Source: Streptomyces alkaliterrae (GTDB taxonomy: Bacteria > Actinomycetota > Actinomycetes > Streptomycetales > Streptomycetaceae). From it: DNA of 50,450 bases. The position numbers and the translations under genes are program-made. The notes under the pieces were generated by a model. It worked only from the letters and a program-made list of their open reading frames with translations. It made no database searches and was not told where the DNA came from. Positions 42,401 to 49,599 of the stretch are shown here, piece after piece; the first letter of the stretch is position 1, and every line of letters starts with the position of its first letter. The stretch is taken from the NCBI RefSeq assembly GCF_007097205.2, contig NZ_VJYK02000005.1, positions 1 through 50,450 on the forward strand, read 5' to 3'.

Positions 42401-45400
42401 GCGCGACCGTCCTCGACGACACCCGCACGCTCTACGACGGCCAGACCTACGGCAAGGCCCCCACCACCGGCCTGGTCACCCAGGTCCAGGAGCGCAACGC
42501 CGAAGGCGACGGCTACGTCACCACCGACCGCACCGAGTACGACGTGCACGGCCGCGAGACCGCGACCTTCGACACCGAGGGCGGCCGCACCACCGTCGCC
42601 TACACCCCGGCCACCGGAGCGATTCCCACCAAGACCGTCACCACCGACCCGCTCGGACACACCGAAACCGTCGAGTTCGACCCGCTGCGCGGCCTGCCGC
42701 TCGCCGAGATCGACGCCAACGGCAAGCGCGTCGACCTCGAGTACGACCCGCTGGGCCGGCTGCTGAAGGTCTGGGACATCGACCGCGACAAGGCAACCCA
42801 GACCCCGTCCGCGACGTACGAGTACTCGATCACCAAGACCGCCCCCACCGTCGTCACCACCCGCGCGGTACGCGACAACGGCAGCTACTCGGTCTCCTAC
42901 GAGATCCTCGACGGCCTCCTGCGCACCCGCCAGGTCCAGGACCAGGCCGTCGGCGGCGGACGCCTGATCAGCGACACCTTCCACGACAGCGCCGGCCGCG
43001 ACTTCAAGTCCAACGACGGCTACTTCAACGAGTCCGCGCCCTCCCGCACCCTGCTGCTCGTCGGCGACCACCAGGTCCCCGCGCAGAGCCGCGTCACCTA
43101 CAACGGGCTCGGCGAACCCACCGCCGAGATCGCCTACTTCCGGGGCGAGGAGAAGCACCGCACGGTCATCGAGCGGACCGGCAACTCCACCACCACCGTC
43201 CCGCCCGGCGGCGACATCGTCACCACCACCTTCACCGACGACGAGGGCCGCGTCGCCAAGCTGCGCGAGTACAGCAACACGGCCCGCACCAAGTGGCGTG
43301 ACACCACCTACCACTACGACGCGCTCGACCAGCTCGTGAGGATCACCGCGCCCGGCGGCGCGGAGACCACCTTCACGTACGACGGCCGGGGCCGGCAGAC
43401 CAGCTCCACCGACCCCGACGGCGGCACCACCCGCTACACCTACGACAACTCCGACCGCGTCGTCACCACCACCGACCCGCGCGGCAACACCCTGTACACG
43501 AAGTACGACGTCGGCGGCCGACCCGTCTCCCTGCACGAGGACGGACCGAACGGCCCCAAGCGCCTGGAGTGGACCTACGACACCCTCGGCAAGGGCCTGC
43601 CCGTCGCGGCCATCCGCCACCACAACGGCGAGCAGTACCGGGAGGAGGTCACCGGCTACGACAAGGCCTACCGCCCCACCGGCACCCGGACCGTCATCCC
43701 GGCCTCCGAAGGCCTCGTCGGCGGCACCCACAACTACCGCTACTCCTACACCTCCACCGGCAACCTCTCCTGGGTCGAGGTACCCGGCGTCGGCGGCCTC
43801 ACCACCGAGCGGATCGTCTTCCGCTACAACGCCGACGGCCTCCCGATCTCCATCGGCGGTACGGCCAACTACGTCACCGACGTCCAGTACTCCGCCTTCG
43901 GCGAGACACTGCGCGTCGAGTCCGGAGCCACCGGACGGAAGGTCTGGAGCTCGTACGAGTTCGACGAGTTCACCAAGCGCCTGACCAAGGCCACCTTCGA
44001 CCGCTCGGTCAACCCCGGCCGCATCGACGACGTCCGCTACCGCTACGACGAGGCCGGCAACGTCACCAGCATCACCTCCACGCCCGGCCAGGCCGTCGCC
44101 GCCGACGCCAAGCCGGACACCCAGTGCTTCGCCTACGACCAGCTGCGCCGCATGACCTCCGCCTGGACGGCCAAGACCGACTGCGCGGGCACCCCCGGCA
44201 AGGCGACCGTCGGCGGCCCCGACGCCTACTGGCACAGCTACGAGTTCGACGAGGCCGGCAACCGCACCAAGCTCGTCGAGCACGACACCGACGGCGACGC
44301 CGGCAAGGACGTCACCCGCACCTACCGCTACGGCAAGGCCGGCGTCGGCGGCCCCAACGCGCTCGCCGAGGTGCTGTCCACCGGCCCCGGCGGCGACCGC
44401 CTCAACACCTTCGCCTACGACAAGGCCGGCAACACCACCAAGCGCCAGCGCGGTGGCACCACCCAGACCCTCACCTGGGACATCGAGGGCCAACTGACCA
44501 AGGTCAGCGAACCGTTGGAGGAGGGCGGCACCTCCGAGACCTCCTACCTCTACGGCCCCGACGGCGAACGCCTCATCCGCACCGCCCCCGACGGCAAGAA
44601 GACCCTCTACCTCGGCGAAGCAGAACTCACCGTCGACGACCGCAACGGCGAGCGGACCGCCCAGCGCTTCTACGAGCACCCCGACGGCTCCACCACCGTG
44701 CGCAGCACCGGCGGCGGTCGCGAACTCATGCTGAGCGACCACCACGGCACGTCCAACACCACGGTCGACCTCGTCGACCCGGCAATGGGCGTCGTCCGCC
44801 GGCAGACCATGCCGTTCGGCGAGGAGCGCGGCGCCGCGCCCACCTCCTGGCCCGGCGAACGCGGCTTCGTCGGCGGCACGATCGACCGCGCCACCGGCCT
44901 CACCCGCCTCGGCGCCCGCGACTACGACCCGGCGACCGGCCGCTTCATCTCCGTCGACCCGATGGTCGACTACACCGAACCGGCCACCATCAACCCCTAC
45001 GCCTACGCCAACAACGCGCCGGCGACCTTCTCCGACCCCGACGGCCTGTTCTTCCCGATCCTGGTCGGCATCGCCGCCCGGATCGCGCTCCAGGCCGCCA
45101 TCCGCGCCGCCGCCCGCTACGCCGCGCGCCGTGCCGCGCAGGCCGCCGCCCGTCGCGCCGCCCAGGCGGCAGCCCGTCGCGCCGCGGCCCGTGCCGCCGC
45201 CCGCCGCGCCGCCGCCCGCGCCGCGGCCCGCCGTGCGGCAGCGCGCCGCGCCGCCCAGCGCGCCGCCGCCCGCGCGGCAGCCCGCCGCGCGGCGGCCCGT
45301 GCGGCAGCCCGCCGCGCCGCCCAGCGCCGCGCCGCGGCCCAGGCCCGCCAACGCGCGGCCCGCGCCGCGCAACGCCGCGCCCAGGCCCAGCGCGCCGCCC

Positions 45401-46491
45401 AGCGCCGCGCCAAGCCCAAACCGCGCCCGCAGCCCAGGAGCCAACCCAAGCCGAAGCCCAAGCCCTCCCAGCAGAAGAAGCCCACGCAGCGGAAGGTGGA
45501 GAACGTCAAGCGGGAGCTGAAGGAGGAAGCCCGCGACAACGCCATCGACACCGCCACCAACGGCGGTGGCAACCCCGGCTGCAACAGCTTTGCCCCCGGT
45601 ACCTACGTCCTGATGGCCGACGGCTCCAAGAAGCCGATCGACAAGATCAAGGTCGGCGACAAGGTTCTGGCCACCGACCCGAGGACGGGTAGGACCGAGA
45701 CGAAGACGGTCACCGCCACCATCCTCGGCGAGGGCAGGAAGCAACTGGTCAAGGTCACCGTCCGCACCGCGGAGCTCGCCGCCGCCGCGGTGTCGGCCGG
45801 CGCCGCGGTGACCGGTGGCGACGGCACGAGCCGCGCATTGTCCGTCGCGGCCGACGACCGGAACCCGTCAGACCGGGGCACCGCCTCGGTGGTCGCCACC
45901 GACGGTCACCCGTTCTGGGTGCCGCAGCTCGGTGAGTGGCTGAAGGCCGACGAACTCGCCCCCGGCCAGTGGCTCCAGACCTCCTCCGGCACCTGGGTCC
46001 AGATCACCGCCGTCGAGCAGTGGACCGCGAAGCAACGCGTCCACAACCTCACGGTCGAAGGCATCCACACGTACTACGTGGGCGCTGGCCCTACCACGGC
46101 TCTCGTCCACAACTGCAACGGCAGTACGTGGACACCAGACGAGAACTACTCACCTGAGGCGATCGCCTCGCGGAGCGAGGAGTGGTCTCGCCAGGCTGGT
46201 CTCACCAAGAAGCACGATCAACTTGCTCGTGAAGTTGCCTCCAACCCGTCCTACCCCCAGCGCATCTCGGGTGGAGCATTGGACTTCTTCAGGAACAGTG
46301 GTAACGCTCGAGGCTGGTCCGACTGGAAGAACTCACCCATCTTCGACATGACCGGACTGGGCCAGCACAACCAGATCCGAGTCATGGTGCACCACAGGAC
46401 GGGAGAGATAGCCTGGTTCCCGCTCAAGAAGTCGGGGGAGCACGACTACAACAACCCGAGGTACTACAAGTACGGCCGACGCGGTCGATAG
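39406..46491 (+). CDS. Giant secreted RHS/YD-repeat polymorphic toxin with Hint domain and unknown C-terminal toxin
   Basis: A 2361-residue protein. The signal peptide is residues 1-40 (basic tail, then SVTLVAFLAMLVTLLPQ). A SpvB/YD-type N-terminal region follows, then many YD repeats (for example TTFTYDGRGRQTSSTDPDGG). The core ends with the family signature GARDYDPATGRFISVDPM near 1836-1852. Beyond it are a short hydrophobic segment, an Ala/Arg tract (about 1890-2003), a Lys/Pro tract, a Hint domain from Cys2059 to the HN-C junction at Cys2237, and a 124-residue tip (2238-2361). Hint domains cleave themselves and could free the tip. The tip is not recognised; His2329-His2330 and nearby Arg/Lys/Tyr are catalytic candidates. 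I prefer GTG 39406 over ATG 39382 because GGGGCGGGGAG precedes it. The tip uses more A/T codons than the core. Confidence 0.93.
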   Translation: MQQLLWHLKYLWHWRRSVTLVAFLAMLVTLLPQADIAAAAGRELPEVERERSVSGQDHKPRKNPAGKGAPAWRPGKNGWPTGSRVLAVDGSARDQVDGRAASTARPRPGDRPTPLLRDGGKGGTGAGLPVALTTPGASDSKDASKRKRGSERRRAARPGETARVEVLNRAAARRAGVEGLLFTLAPTTGGGLTPSGDDSPARGEVGVRVDYSGFDELYGGDWASRLRIVQLPACALTTPDKAACRTATPLPSENDPAEQTVTADVDLAPTTAKSSAVGARSFAAQPVVFAAAAGSSGSSGSYSATPLSPSGSWMAGSSSGGFSWTYPVETPEVPGGPQPEIALGYSSQSVDGRTASTNGQSSWVAEGWDYEPGFIERRYRSCADDQGNGANNTTKTGDLCWGSDQVIMSLGGSSTELVKDDTTGDWRPADDDGSRVERRTGAANGTKDGEHWVVTTTDGTRYHFGLNKLPGAPDDTVTNSVATAPVYGNHPGEPCHASTFAASSCTQGWRWNLDYVVDTHGDAMTLWWTKETNRYGAAGKDTGVAYTRATYLRRIDYGQRATSLFTGQPAGRVGFTVAERCVPTANFDCAVANRTPANATHWPDVPLDQECKSGASCKGKNSPTFWTTKRLTKISTSVLVGTALRTVDSWTLDQSFPATGDGTSPALWLKSLTRTGHAADGTTASMPPVTFEGIQLDNRVDGLEGLPPFSRWRVNAIRTETGGSIAVTYSDRDCRALAPKRMPADPHTNTYRCYPQYWTPEGAWEPVQDWFHKYVVTQVREEDNVTDAPPKVTSYEYLGGAAWAFDDSEFADDKHRTWSQYRGYERVRTRLGAGDDVKQLSEHRYFRGMHGDRLPSGTRTASVSDSEGNAVTDHGHFQGQLREEITYASDGGPVENATTFTSWAQKTASRKRAGTTPLDAYMVRPATNRSRERGDGDTWLRATETTTYDSYGMPTKVDEVTTGGTKRCTTTTYARNTAKHILDAEVREVTTAGACAETGATVLDDTRTLYDGQTYGKAPTTGLVTQVQERNAEGDGYVTTDRTEYDVHGRETATFDTEGGRTTVAYTPATGAIPTKTVTTDPLGHTETVEFDPLRGLPLAEIDANGKRVDLEYDPLGRLLKVWDIDRDKATQTPSATYEYSITKTAPTVVTTRAVRDNGSYSVSYEILDGLLRTRQVQDQAVGGGRLISDTFHDSAGRDFKSNDGYFNESAPSRTLLLVGDHQVPAQSRVTYNGLGEPTAEIAYFRGEEKHRTVIERTGNSTTTVPPGGDIVTTTFTDDEGRVAKLREYSNTARTKWRDTTYHYDALDQLVRITAPGGAETTFTYDGRGRQTSSTDPDGGTTRYTYDNSDRVVTTTDPRGNTLYTKYDVGGRPVSLHEDGPNGPKRLEWTYDTLGKGLPVAAIRHHNGEQYREEVTGYDKAYRPTGTRTVIPASEGLVGGTHNYRYSYTSTGNLSWVEVPGVGGLTTERIVFRYNADGLPISIGGTANYVTDVQYSAFGETLRVESGATGRKVWSSYEFDEFTKRLTKATFDRSVNPGRIDDVRYRYDEAGNVTSITSTPGQAVAADAKPDTQCFAYDQLRRMTSAWTAKTDCAGTPGKATVGGPDAYWHSYEFDEAGNRTKLVEHDTDGDAGKDVTRTYRYGKAGVGGPNALAEVLSTGPGGDRLNTFAYDKAGNTTKRQRGGTTQTLTWDIEGQLTKVSEPLEEGGTSETSYLYGPDGERLIRTAPDGKKTLYLGEAELTVDDRNGERTAQRFYEHPDGSTTVRSTGGGRELMLSDHHGTSNTTVDLVDPAMGVVRRQTMPFGEERGAAPTSWPGERGFVGGTIDRATGLTRLGARDYDPATGRFISVDPMVDYTEPATINPYAYANNAPATFSDPDGLFFPILVGIAARIALQAAIRAAARYAARRAAQAAARRAAQAAARRAAARAAARRAAARAAARRAAARRAAQRAAARAAARRAAARAAARRAAQRRAAAQARQRAARAAQRRAQAQRAAQRRAKPKPRPQPRSQPKPKPKPSQQKKPTQRKVENVKRELKEEARDNAIDTATNGGGNPGCNSFAPGTYVLMADGSKKPIDKIKVGDKVLATDPRTGRTETKTVTATILGEGRKQLVKVTVRTAELAAAAVSAGAAVTGGDGTSRALSVAADDRNPSDRGTASVVATDGHPFWVPQLGEWLKADELAPGQWLQTSSGTWVQITAVEQWTAKQRVHNLTVEGIHTYYVGAGPTTALVHNCNGSTWTPDENYSPEAIASRSEEWSRQAGLTKKHDQLAREVASNPSYPQRISGGALDFFRNSGNARGWSDWKNSPIFDMTGLGQHNQIRVMVHHRTGEIAWFPLKKSGEHDYNNPRYYKYGRRGR
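45076..45420 (+). repeat. Alanine/arginine low-complexity tract in the RHS protein
   Basis: About 115 residues made almost only of Ala and Arg with some Gln, in irregular units such as ARRAAARAA. The DNA is an imperfect tandem of gcc, gcg, cgc and cgg codons. The encoded helix would be very basic and continuous. It is followed by a Lys/Pro/Gln-rich segment. Confidence 0.85.
45580..46116 (+). other. Hint (pretoxin) self-cleavage domain region within the RHS gene
   Basis: Opens with CNSFAPGTYVLMADGS and KPIDKIKVGDKVLATD. The central ATDGHPFWV block carries the conserved His, and the domain ends LVHNC, where inteins and Hint domains cut. All key positions are present, so cleavage is expected; this is inferred from the family. 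Confidence 0.85.
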
Positions 46492-46503
46492 CGGGTTGGA
46501 AGT

Positions 46504-46540
46504 GGTGACGGCGCGCCCCGAGCGGCCGCGCGCCGTCACC
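46504..46540 (+). terminator. Hairpin between toxin and immunity candidate
   Basis: GGTGACGGCGCG pairs perfectly with its reverse complement (12 bp plus one inner pair, 11-base loop). It lies 12 bases after the toxin stop and 34 before the next ATG. It could terminate, attenuate or stabilise the transcript. Confidence 0.6.
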
Positions 46541-46574
46541 GCTGTTCATACGGCTGCAGGAGTGAAGGGAGAAA

Positions 46575-47231
46575 ATGAGCGAACCGCATCCGTCGCTCGT
46601 CGAGAGGCTCTCGGCGGCGGGCTACCGGTACCTGGAGACGCTGCCGATGAACAGTGATCTGGTTCCGGTGCTCGTGGCGCGTTACCTGACACAGCTCCTT
46701 CCCGATGAGGGCAGGCGAGACGTTGTCATCAGTCACGACAAGCCAGACCTGACCTCCGTACTCAACAAGACATGGGGGCGGTTGGCGAGGGAGTCCGGCC
46801 TGCTCTCCACGAGCCGTCGCGGAGCCAGCGAACTGCTTGTCGGACTGGACCTGGCGGTGGACGTGCCCGACGAGCCGGAGTTCGAACGCCACCGCTGGGT
46901 TCGCGTCTCAGCTCACGAGTACTGCGACATCGCCGGTGTCGGTTGCGAGAACGGCGTTCTCGGGGTTGGGAGAAACAACCCGTCCTTTGTGATGGCCTCG
47001 TTGGACGGTCGTGTGCTCCTGGCAGCCGGCTACTGGCAGATCGGCGTCGGGTTCGCGGTGATCACTGATCCGGGGCGAGTGCTGTCATTCCGTGATCATG
47101 CTAAGCGCCTGACCTCGTTCCCGTTCGTCGAAGCCGCCCAACGTGACTGGGCCGAACGCTGGGTACGGACGGTCAGCTCGGAGGACGAGTCGATCCAGCG
47201 TCGAGACTCCCCTCGGTCGGATGCTGGCTGA
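46575..47231 (+). CDS. Putative immunity protein 1 for the RHS toxin
   Basis: A 218-residue soluble protein with no signal peptide or membrane span and no family I can name with confidence. The middle has FVMASLDGRVLLAAGYWQIG, followed by FRDHAKRLTSF. This general pattern of a small beta-rich protein recalls SUKH-type immunity proteins, but the match is weak. The ATG has AAGGGAG upstream. Immediate position after the toxin tip and similar lower-GC composition support an immunity role. The last eleven bases overlap the next gene. Confidence 0.6.
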   Translation: MSEPHPSLVERLSAAGYRYLETLPMNSDLVPVLVARYLTQLLPDEGRRDVVISHDKPDLTSVLNKTWGRLARESGLLSTSRRGASELLVGLDLAVDVPDEPEFERHRWVRVSAHEYCDIAGVGCENGVLGVGRNNPSFVMASLDGRVLLAAGYWQIGVGFAVITDPGRVLSFRDHAKRLTSFPFVEAAQRDWAERWVRTVSSEDESIQRRDSPRSDAG

Positions 47232-47904
47232 TCGCGCCGGGAGGTTCGTCCGGTCGGTGGGGCGGTGGACGTCGTCGTACGACGACGAGTGTCCCTGGCC
47301 GGGTGAGGGTGAGTGGGCGGAGGCGGCCGAGGTGTACGGCGAGGAGCGGGTGAGTCGTTGCCGTGACGTGCTGCGAGACGTGCGGGTGCTTGGTGGGCTG
47401 CGGTACGACAGTCTCTCGTGGTCGTTGGAGGAGACGGTCACCTTCTGGCCGGAACTCGACATCGATCCGGACGACGGGTTTCCGGCCGTCTCGCTCATCG
47501 AGCACTCGGCGGCGCACCCGTTCGGCGTCTGGCTGGACGAGGAGGGCGTCGTGCGCTTCATGGCCGGCAGTGAGGCGGGCGGTGAGTACGTGGCGGTCTT
47601 TCCGACGGTCTCGCACCTGATCGCATCCGACGCGGTTCACGCGGAGTGCGCGCGCTGGACGGAGGTGGAGCGGGGCGGACCCGACGGCGTGCCCGGGCTG
47701 GAGGCGCTTCTCCAAGGTATGCGGCCACTGGGCGACGCGTCCGGCTGGACCGAGGGCTGGTGGGAGGCCGACGGAGTGCGTGCCCACCTGTGGCGGACGT
47801 TCTCGCATGTCTTCGACAGCCCGGAACTCGTGCTGTGGCGGGTATGGGTGCGAGATGAGGAGGCTCGGGCCACTCTGCGCGCGATGAGAGCCGCCCGATT
47901 GTGA
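47221..47904 (+). CDS. Putative immunity-type protein 2 (SUKH-like by inference)
   Basis: A 227-residue acidic soluble protein rich in Trp. The central HPFGVWLDEEGVVRFMAG and the following VFPTVSHLIASDAVHAEC resemble the core of SUKH-4-type immunity proteins. No catalytic motif is seen. I chose ATG 47221, which overlaps the previous stop by 11 bases; an earlier ATG at 47143 would give an 89-base overlap. No clear ribosome site is present, consistent with coupled translation. It may be a second immunity gene or a remnant of an earlier toxin-immunity pair. Confidence 0.55.
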   Translation: MLADRAGRFVRSVGRWTSSYDDECPWPGEGEWAEAAEVYGEERVSRCRDVLRDVRVLGGLRYDSLSWSLEETVTFWPELDIDPDDGFPAVSLIEHSAAHPFGVWLDEEGVVRFMAGSEAGGEYVAVFPTVSHLIASDAVHAECARWTEVERGGPDGVPGLEALLQGMRPLGDASGWTEGWWEADGVRAHLWRTFSHVFDSPELVLWRVWVRDEEARATLRAMRAARL

Positions 47905-47986
47905 GGTCCCGCCTGCTTGGTGGTGCGCTTGTTCGATGTATCGCCCCATCGTGGCGGAGCCGCGTGGCTGCGGGCGGGAGCGCTCG

Positions 47987-47992
47987 TATGCT
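47987..47992 (+). promoter_or_regulatory. Candidate -10 for the Uma2-family gene
   Basis: TATGCT fits TANNNT, 63 bases before the ATG at 48055. The -35 is weak. The 150 bases between 47905 and 48054 contain no other feature I can name. Confidence 0.3.
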
Positions 47993-48054
47993 GGCCGTGT
48001 ACCGTCCGGTGGGGCCCGACAGAGGCCGCCGATCGGATGGAGGAGGTGAAGGGA

Positions 48055-48618
48055 ATGAGTGTTGCCACCGACCACACCGGGCCCTGGACCGTTGCCGACG
48101 TCCTGGCCCTTCCTGAAGACCGCACCATGCGTTACGAACTGCTGGGGGAGTCTCTCGTAATGTCCCCCGCCCCCGGCGTCCGCCATCAGCGGGCCTCGTT
48201 CCGCCTCCACGTGGCCCTGGACGCGGCCGCCCGAGCCGTCGGCGCGCCGGTGGAGATCCTGGAGGGCGTCAACGTCGTCCTGCCGTCCGGGCTGGTCGTG
48301 CCCGACCTGGTCGTGGTCGACGCCGGCGCGACCGCCGACGACCCCGTCGCCGTCGACATCGACGCCGTCCAGCTTGTCGTCGAACTCGTCTCGCCCGGCA
48401 ACAGCACCATGGACCGCAAGGTCAAGCCGCTGCTGTACGCGGAAGCCGCCATCCCGCACTTCTGGCGCCTTGAGTTGGAGCCCGCCCCCATGATCGTCGC
48501 CTACGAGCTGGAGAGCGGCCGCTACACAGAGCGGGCCACGGCACTCGCAGGCGCGACCACCCACTTGGACGCTCCGTTCCCGATCGCCATGGACCCTGCT
48601 GGGCTCGCCCGGCAGTAG
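48055..48618 (+). CDS. Uma2-family (DUF820) restriction-endonuclease-fold protein
   Basis: A 187-residue protein of the PD-(D/E)XK-like Uma2 family. The signature pattern is present: RYELLGESLVMSPAPGVRHQ at the N-terminus, VVPDLVVVD, and QLVVELVSPGNSTMDRKVKPLLYAEAAIPHFWRLE, where Asp, Glu and Lys form the nuclease-like site. The biological role of these common Streptomyces proteins is not established. The ATG has GGAGGTGAAGGG upstream. It is followed by a strong terminator. Confidence 0.92.
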   Translation: MSVATDHTGPWTVADVLALPEDRTMRYELLGESLVMSPAPGVRHQRASFRLHVALDAAARAVGAPVEILEGVNVVLPSGLVVPDLVVVDAGATADDPVAVDIDAVQLVVELVSPGNSTMDRKVKPLLYAEAAIPHFWRLELEPAPMIVAYELESGRYTERATALAGATTHLDAPFPIAMDPAGLARQ

Positions 48619-48642
48619 AGCTTTGCTGGTAGCTCCGGGCCA

Positions 48643-48679
48643 ACTAGGCCGGGTGCCTTCGGAAGGCACCCGGCCTAGT
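48643..48679. terminator. Bidirectional terminator between Uma2 and DsbA-like genes
   Basis: ACTAGGCCGGGTGCCTT pairs perfectly with its reverse complement around a three-base CGG loop (17 bp). It lies between convergent stops at 48618 and 48718. Confidence 0.85.
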
Positions 48680-48717
48680 GTCGTGCGGGGCGCGGGCCGC
48701 GGGGCACGCGCGCCGGG

Positions 48718-49530
48718 TCAGTCCTTGATCGCCTTGTCGATGGCGGTCTTCAGGGCCTCCGGGTTGCTCGGGATGCTCTGCGTGGACTCGTCGATGATCG
48801 GCTTGCCGTCGTAGCGCAGGGTGGGGGTGGAGCCGATGTTGCGCTCGTTGAAGATCTTCGCCTGCTCCAGGCCCCAGCGGTCGAAGGTGCCGTCGCGGAC
48901 GTCCTTGGCGAACTGCTTGTTGCCCTTCAGCTCCGGGACGGAGTCGCCGATCTTGATCAGGTAGTCGTCGTCACCGAACGGGTCGCCGCCCTCGTCGGGG
49001 TGGAACTCGTCCGAGTACATGGCCGCCTTGAAGGCCATGAACGCGTCGGGGCTGACGTTGAGGGCGGCGCCGAGCGCGCTCATCGCGTTCTTCGAGCCGT
49101 CGCCGCCGATGCGGTTGTCGAGGAAGTTCGCGCCGTAGAACTCGACGTTGTACTTGCCCTCGGTCATGCCCTTCTTCAGCTCGGCGCCCGCGTTCTGCTC
49201 GAAGCCGGCGCAGCCCGGGCACCGCGGGTCCTCGTAGAGCTCGAGCGTCTTGGGCGCGTCCTTGTCGCCGAGCAGGACGGTCAGGCCGTCCTTGCCGGAG
49301 GTGTTCGCCGGGGCGACGAGGTCCTTCTTCGCGGCCGCGTCCCAGTACTCGTCCTCCAGCATCTTCGTCACCGCGAAGCCGATGCCGCCCATCACGGCGA
49401 GGGCGGCGACGACGGCGCCGGCGACGCCGAGCTGGCGGCGCATCTTGGCCTTCTTCGCCTCCTTCTCCCGCTCGGCGCGCAGCCGCTCACGGGCGACTCT
49501 CTTGGCTTCCTGGCTGTTGCGCTTGCTCAT
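48718..49530 (-). CDS. Membrane-anchored DsbA/thioredoxin-fold thiol-disulfide protein
   Basis: A 270-residue protein. A highly basic cytoplasmic tail (1-32) precedes one membrane span (about 34-54). The extracytoplasmic thioredoxin-fold domain carries the redox pair Cys104-Pro-Gly-Cys107 in EDPRCPGCAGF, and GSTPTLRYDGK includes the cis-proline loop. It resembles Streptomyces DsbA-like proteins that handle disulfide formation in exported proteins. The ATG at 49530 is preceded by GGAG about ten bases upstream. An in-frame earlier ATG at 49590 lies above a likely promoter and is rejected. Confidence 0.93.
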   Translation of the reverse strand: MSKRNSQEAKRVARERLRAEREKEAKKAKMRRQLGVAGAVVAALAVMGGIGFAVTKMLEDEYWDAAAKKDLVAPANTSGKDGLTVLLGDKDAPKTLELYEDPRCPGCAGFEQNAGAELKKGMTEGKYNVEFYGANFLDNRIGGDGSKNAMSALGAALNVSPDAFMAFKAAMYSDEFHPDEGGDPFGDDDYLIKIGDSVPELKGNKQFAKDVRDGTFDRWGLEQAKIFNERNIGSTPTLRYDGKPIIDESTQSIPSNPEALKTAIDKAIKD

Positions 49531-49566
49531 GGCTGTGGGTACTCCGTCGTGAGGGGTGTTGACTCG

Positions 49567-49572
49567 ACAGTA
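49567..49572 (-). promoter_or_regulatory. -10 of the DsbA-like gene promoter
   Basis: Minus strand TACTGT fits TANNNT; +1 near 49560 gives a 30-base leader. The -35 is not clear. Confidence 0.4.
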
Positions 49573-49599
49573 TGTGCGGGGTTCGGCCACGCGGCGGGA

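Noticed and set aside
42070..45744. A 1224-codon open frame on the minus strand, antisense to the RHS gene
   Set aside because: It is a shadow of the high-GC RHS coding strand: Gly/Val/Ala/Asp-rich, no domains, no ribosome site, and the plus-strand RHS protein is unmistakable.
36180..47904. The RHS locus as an integrated prophage or transposon
   Set aside because: No integrase, transposase, terminal repeats or tRNA attachment site were seen at either side.
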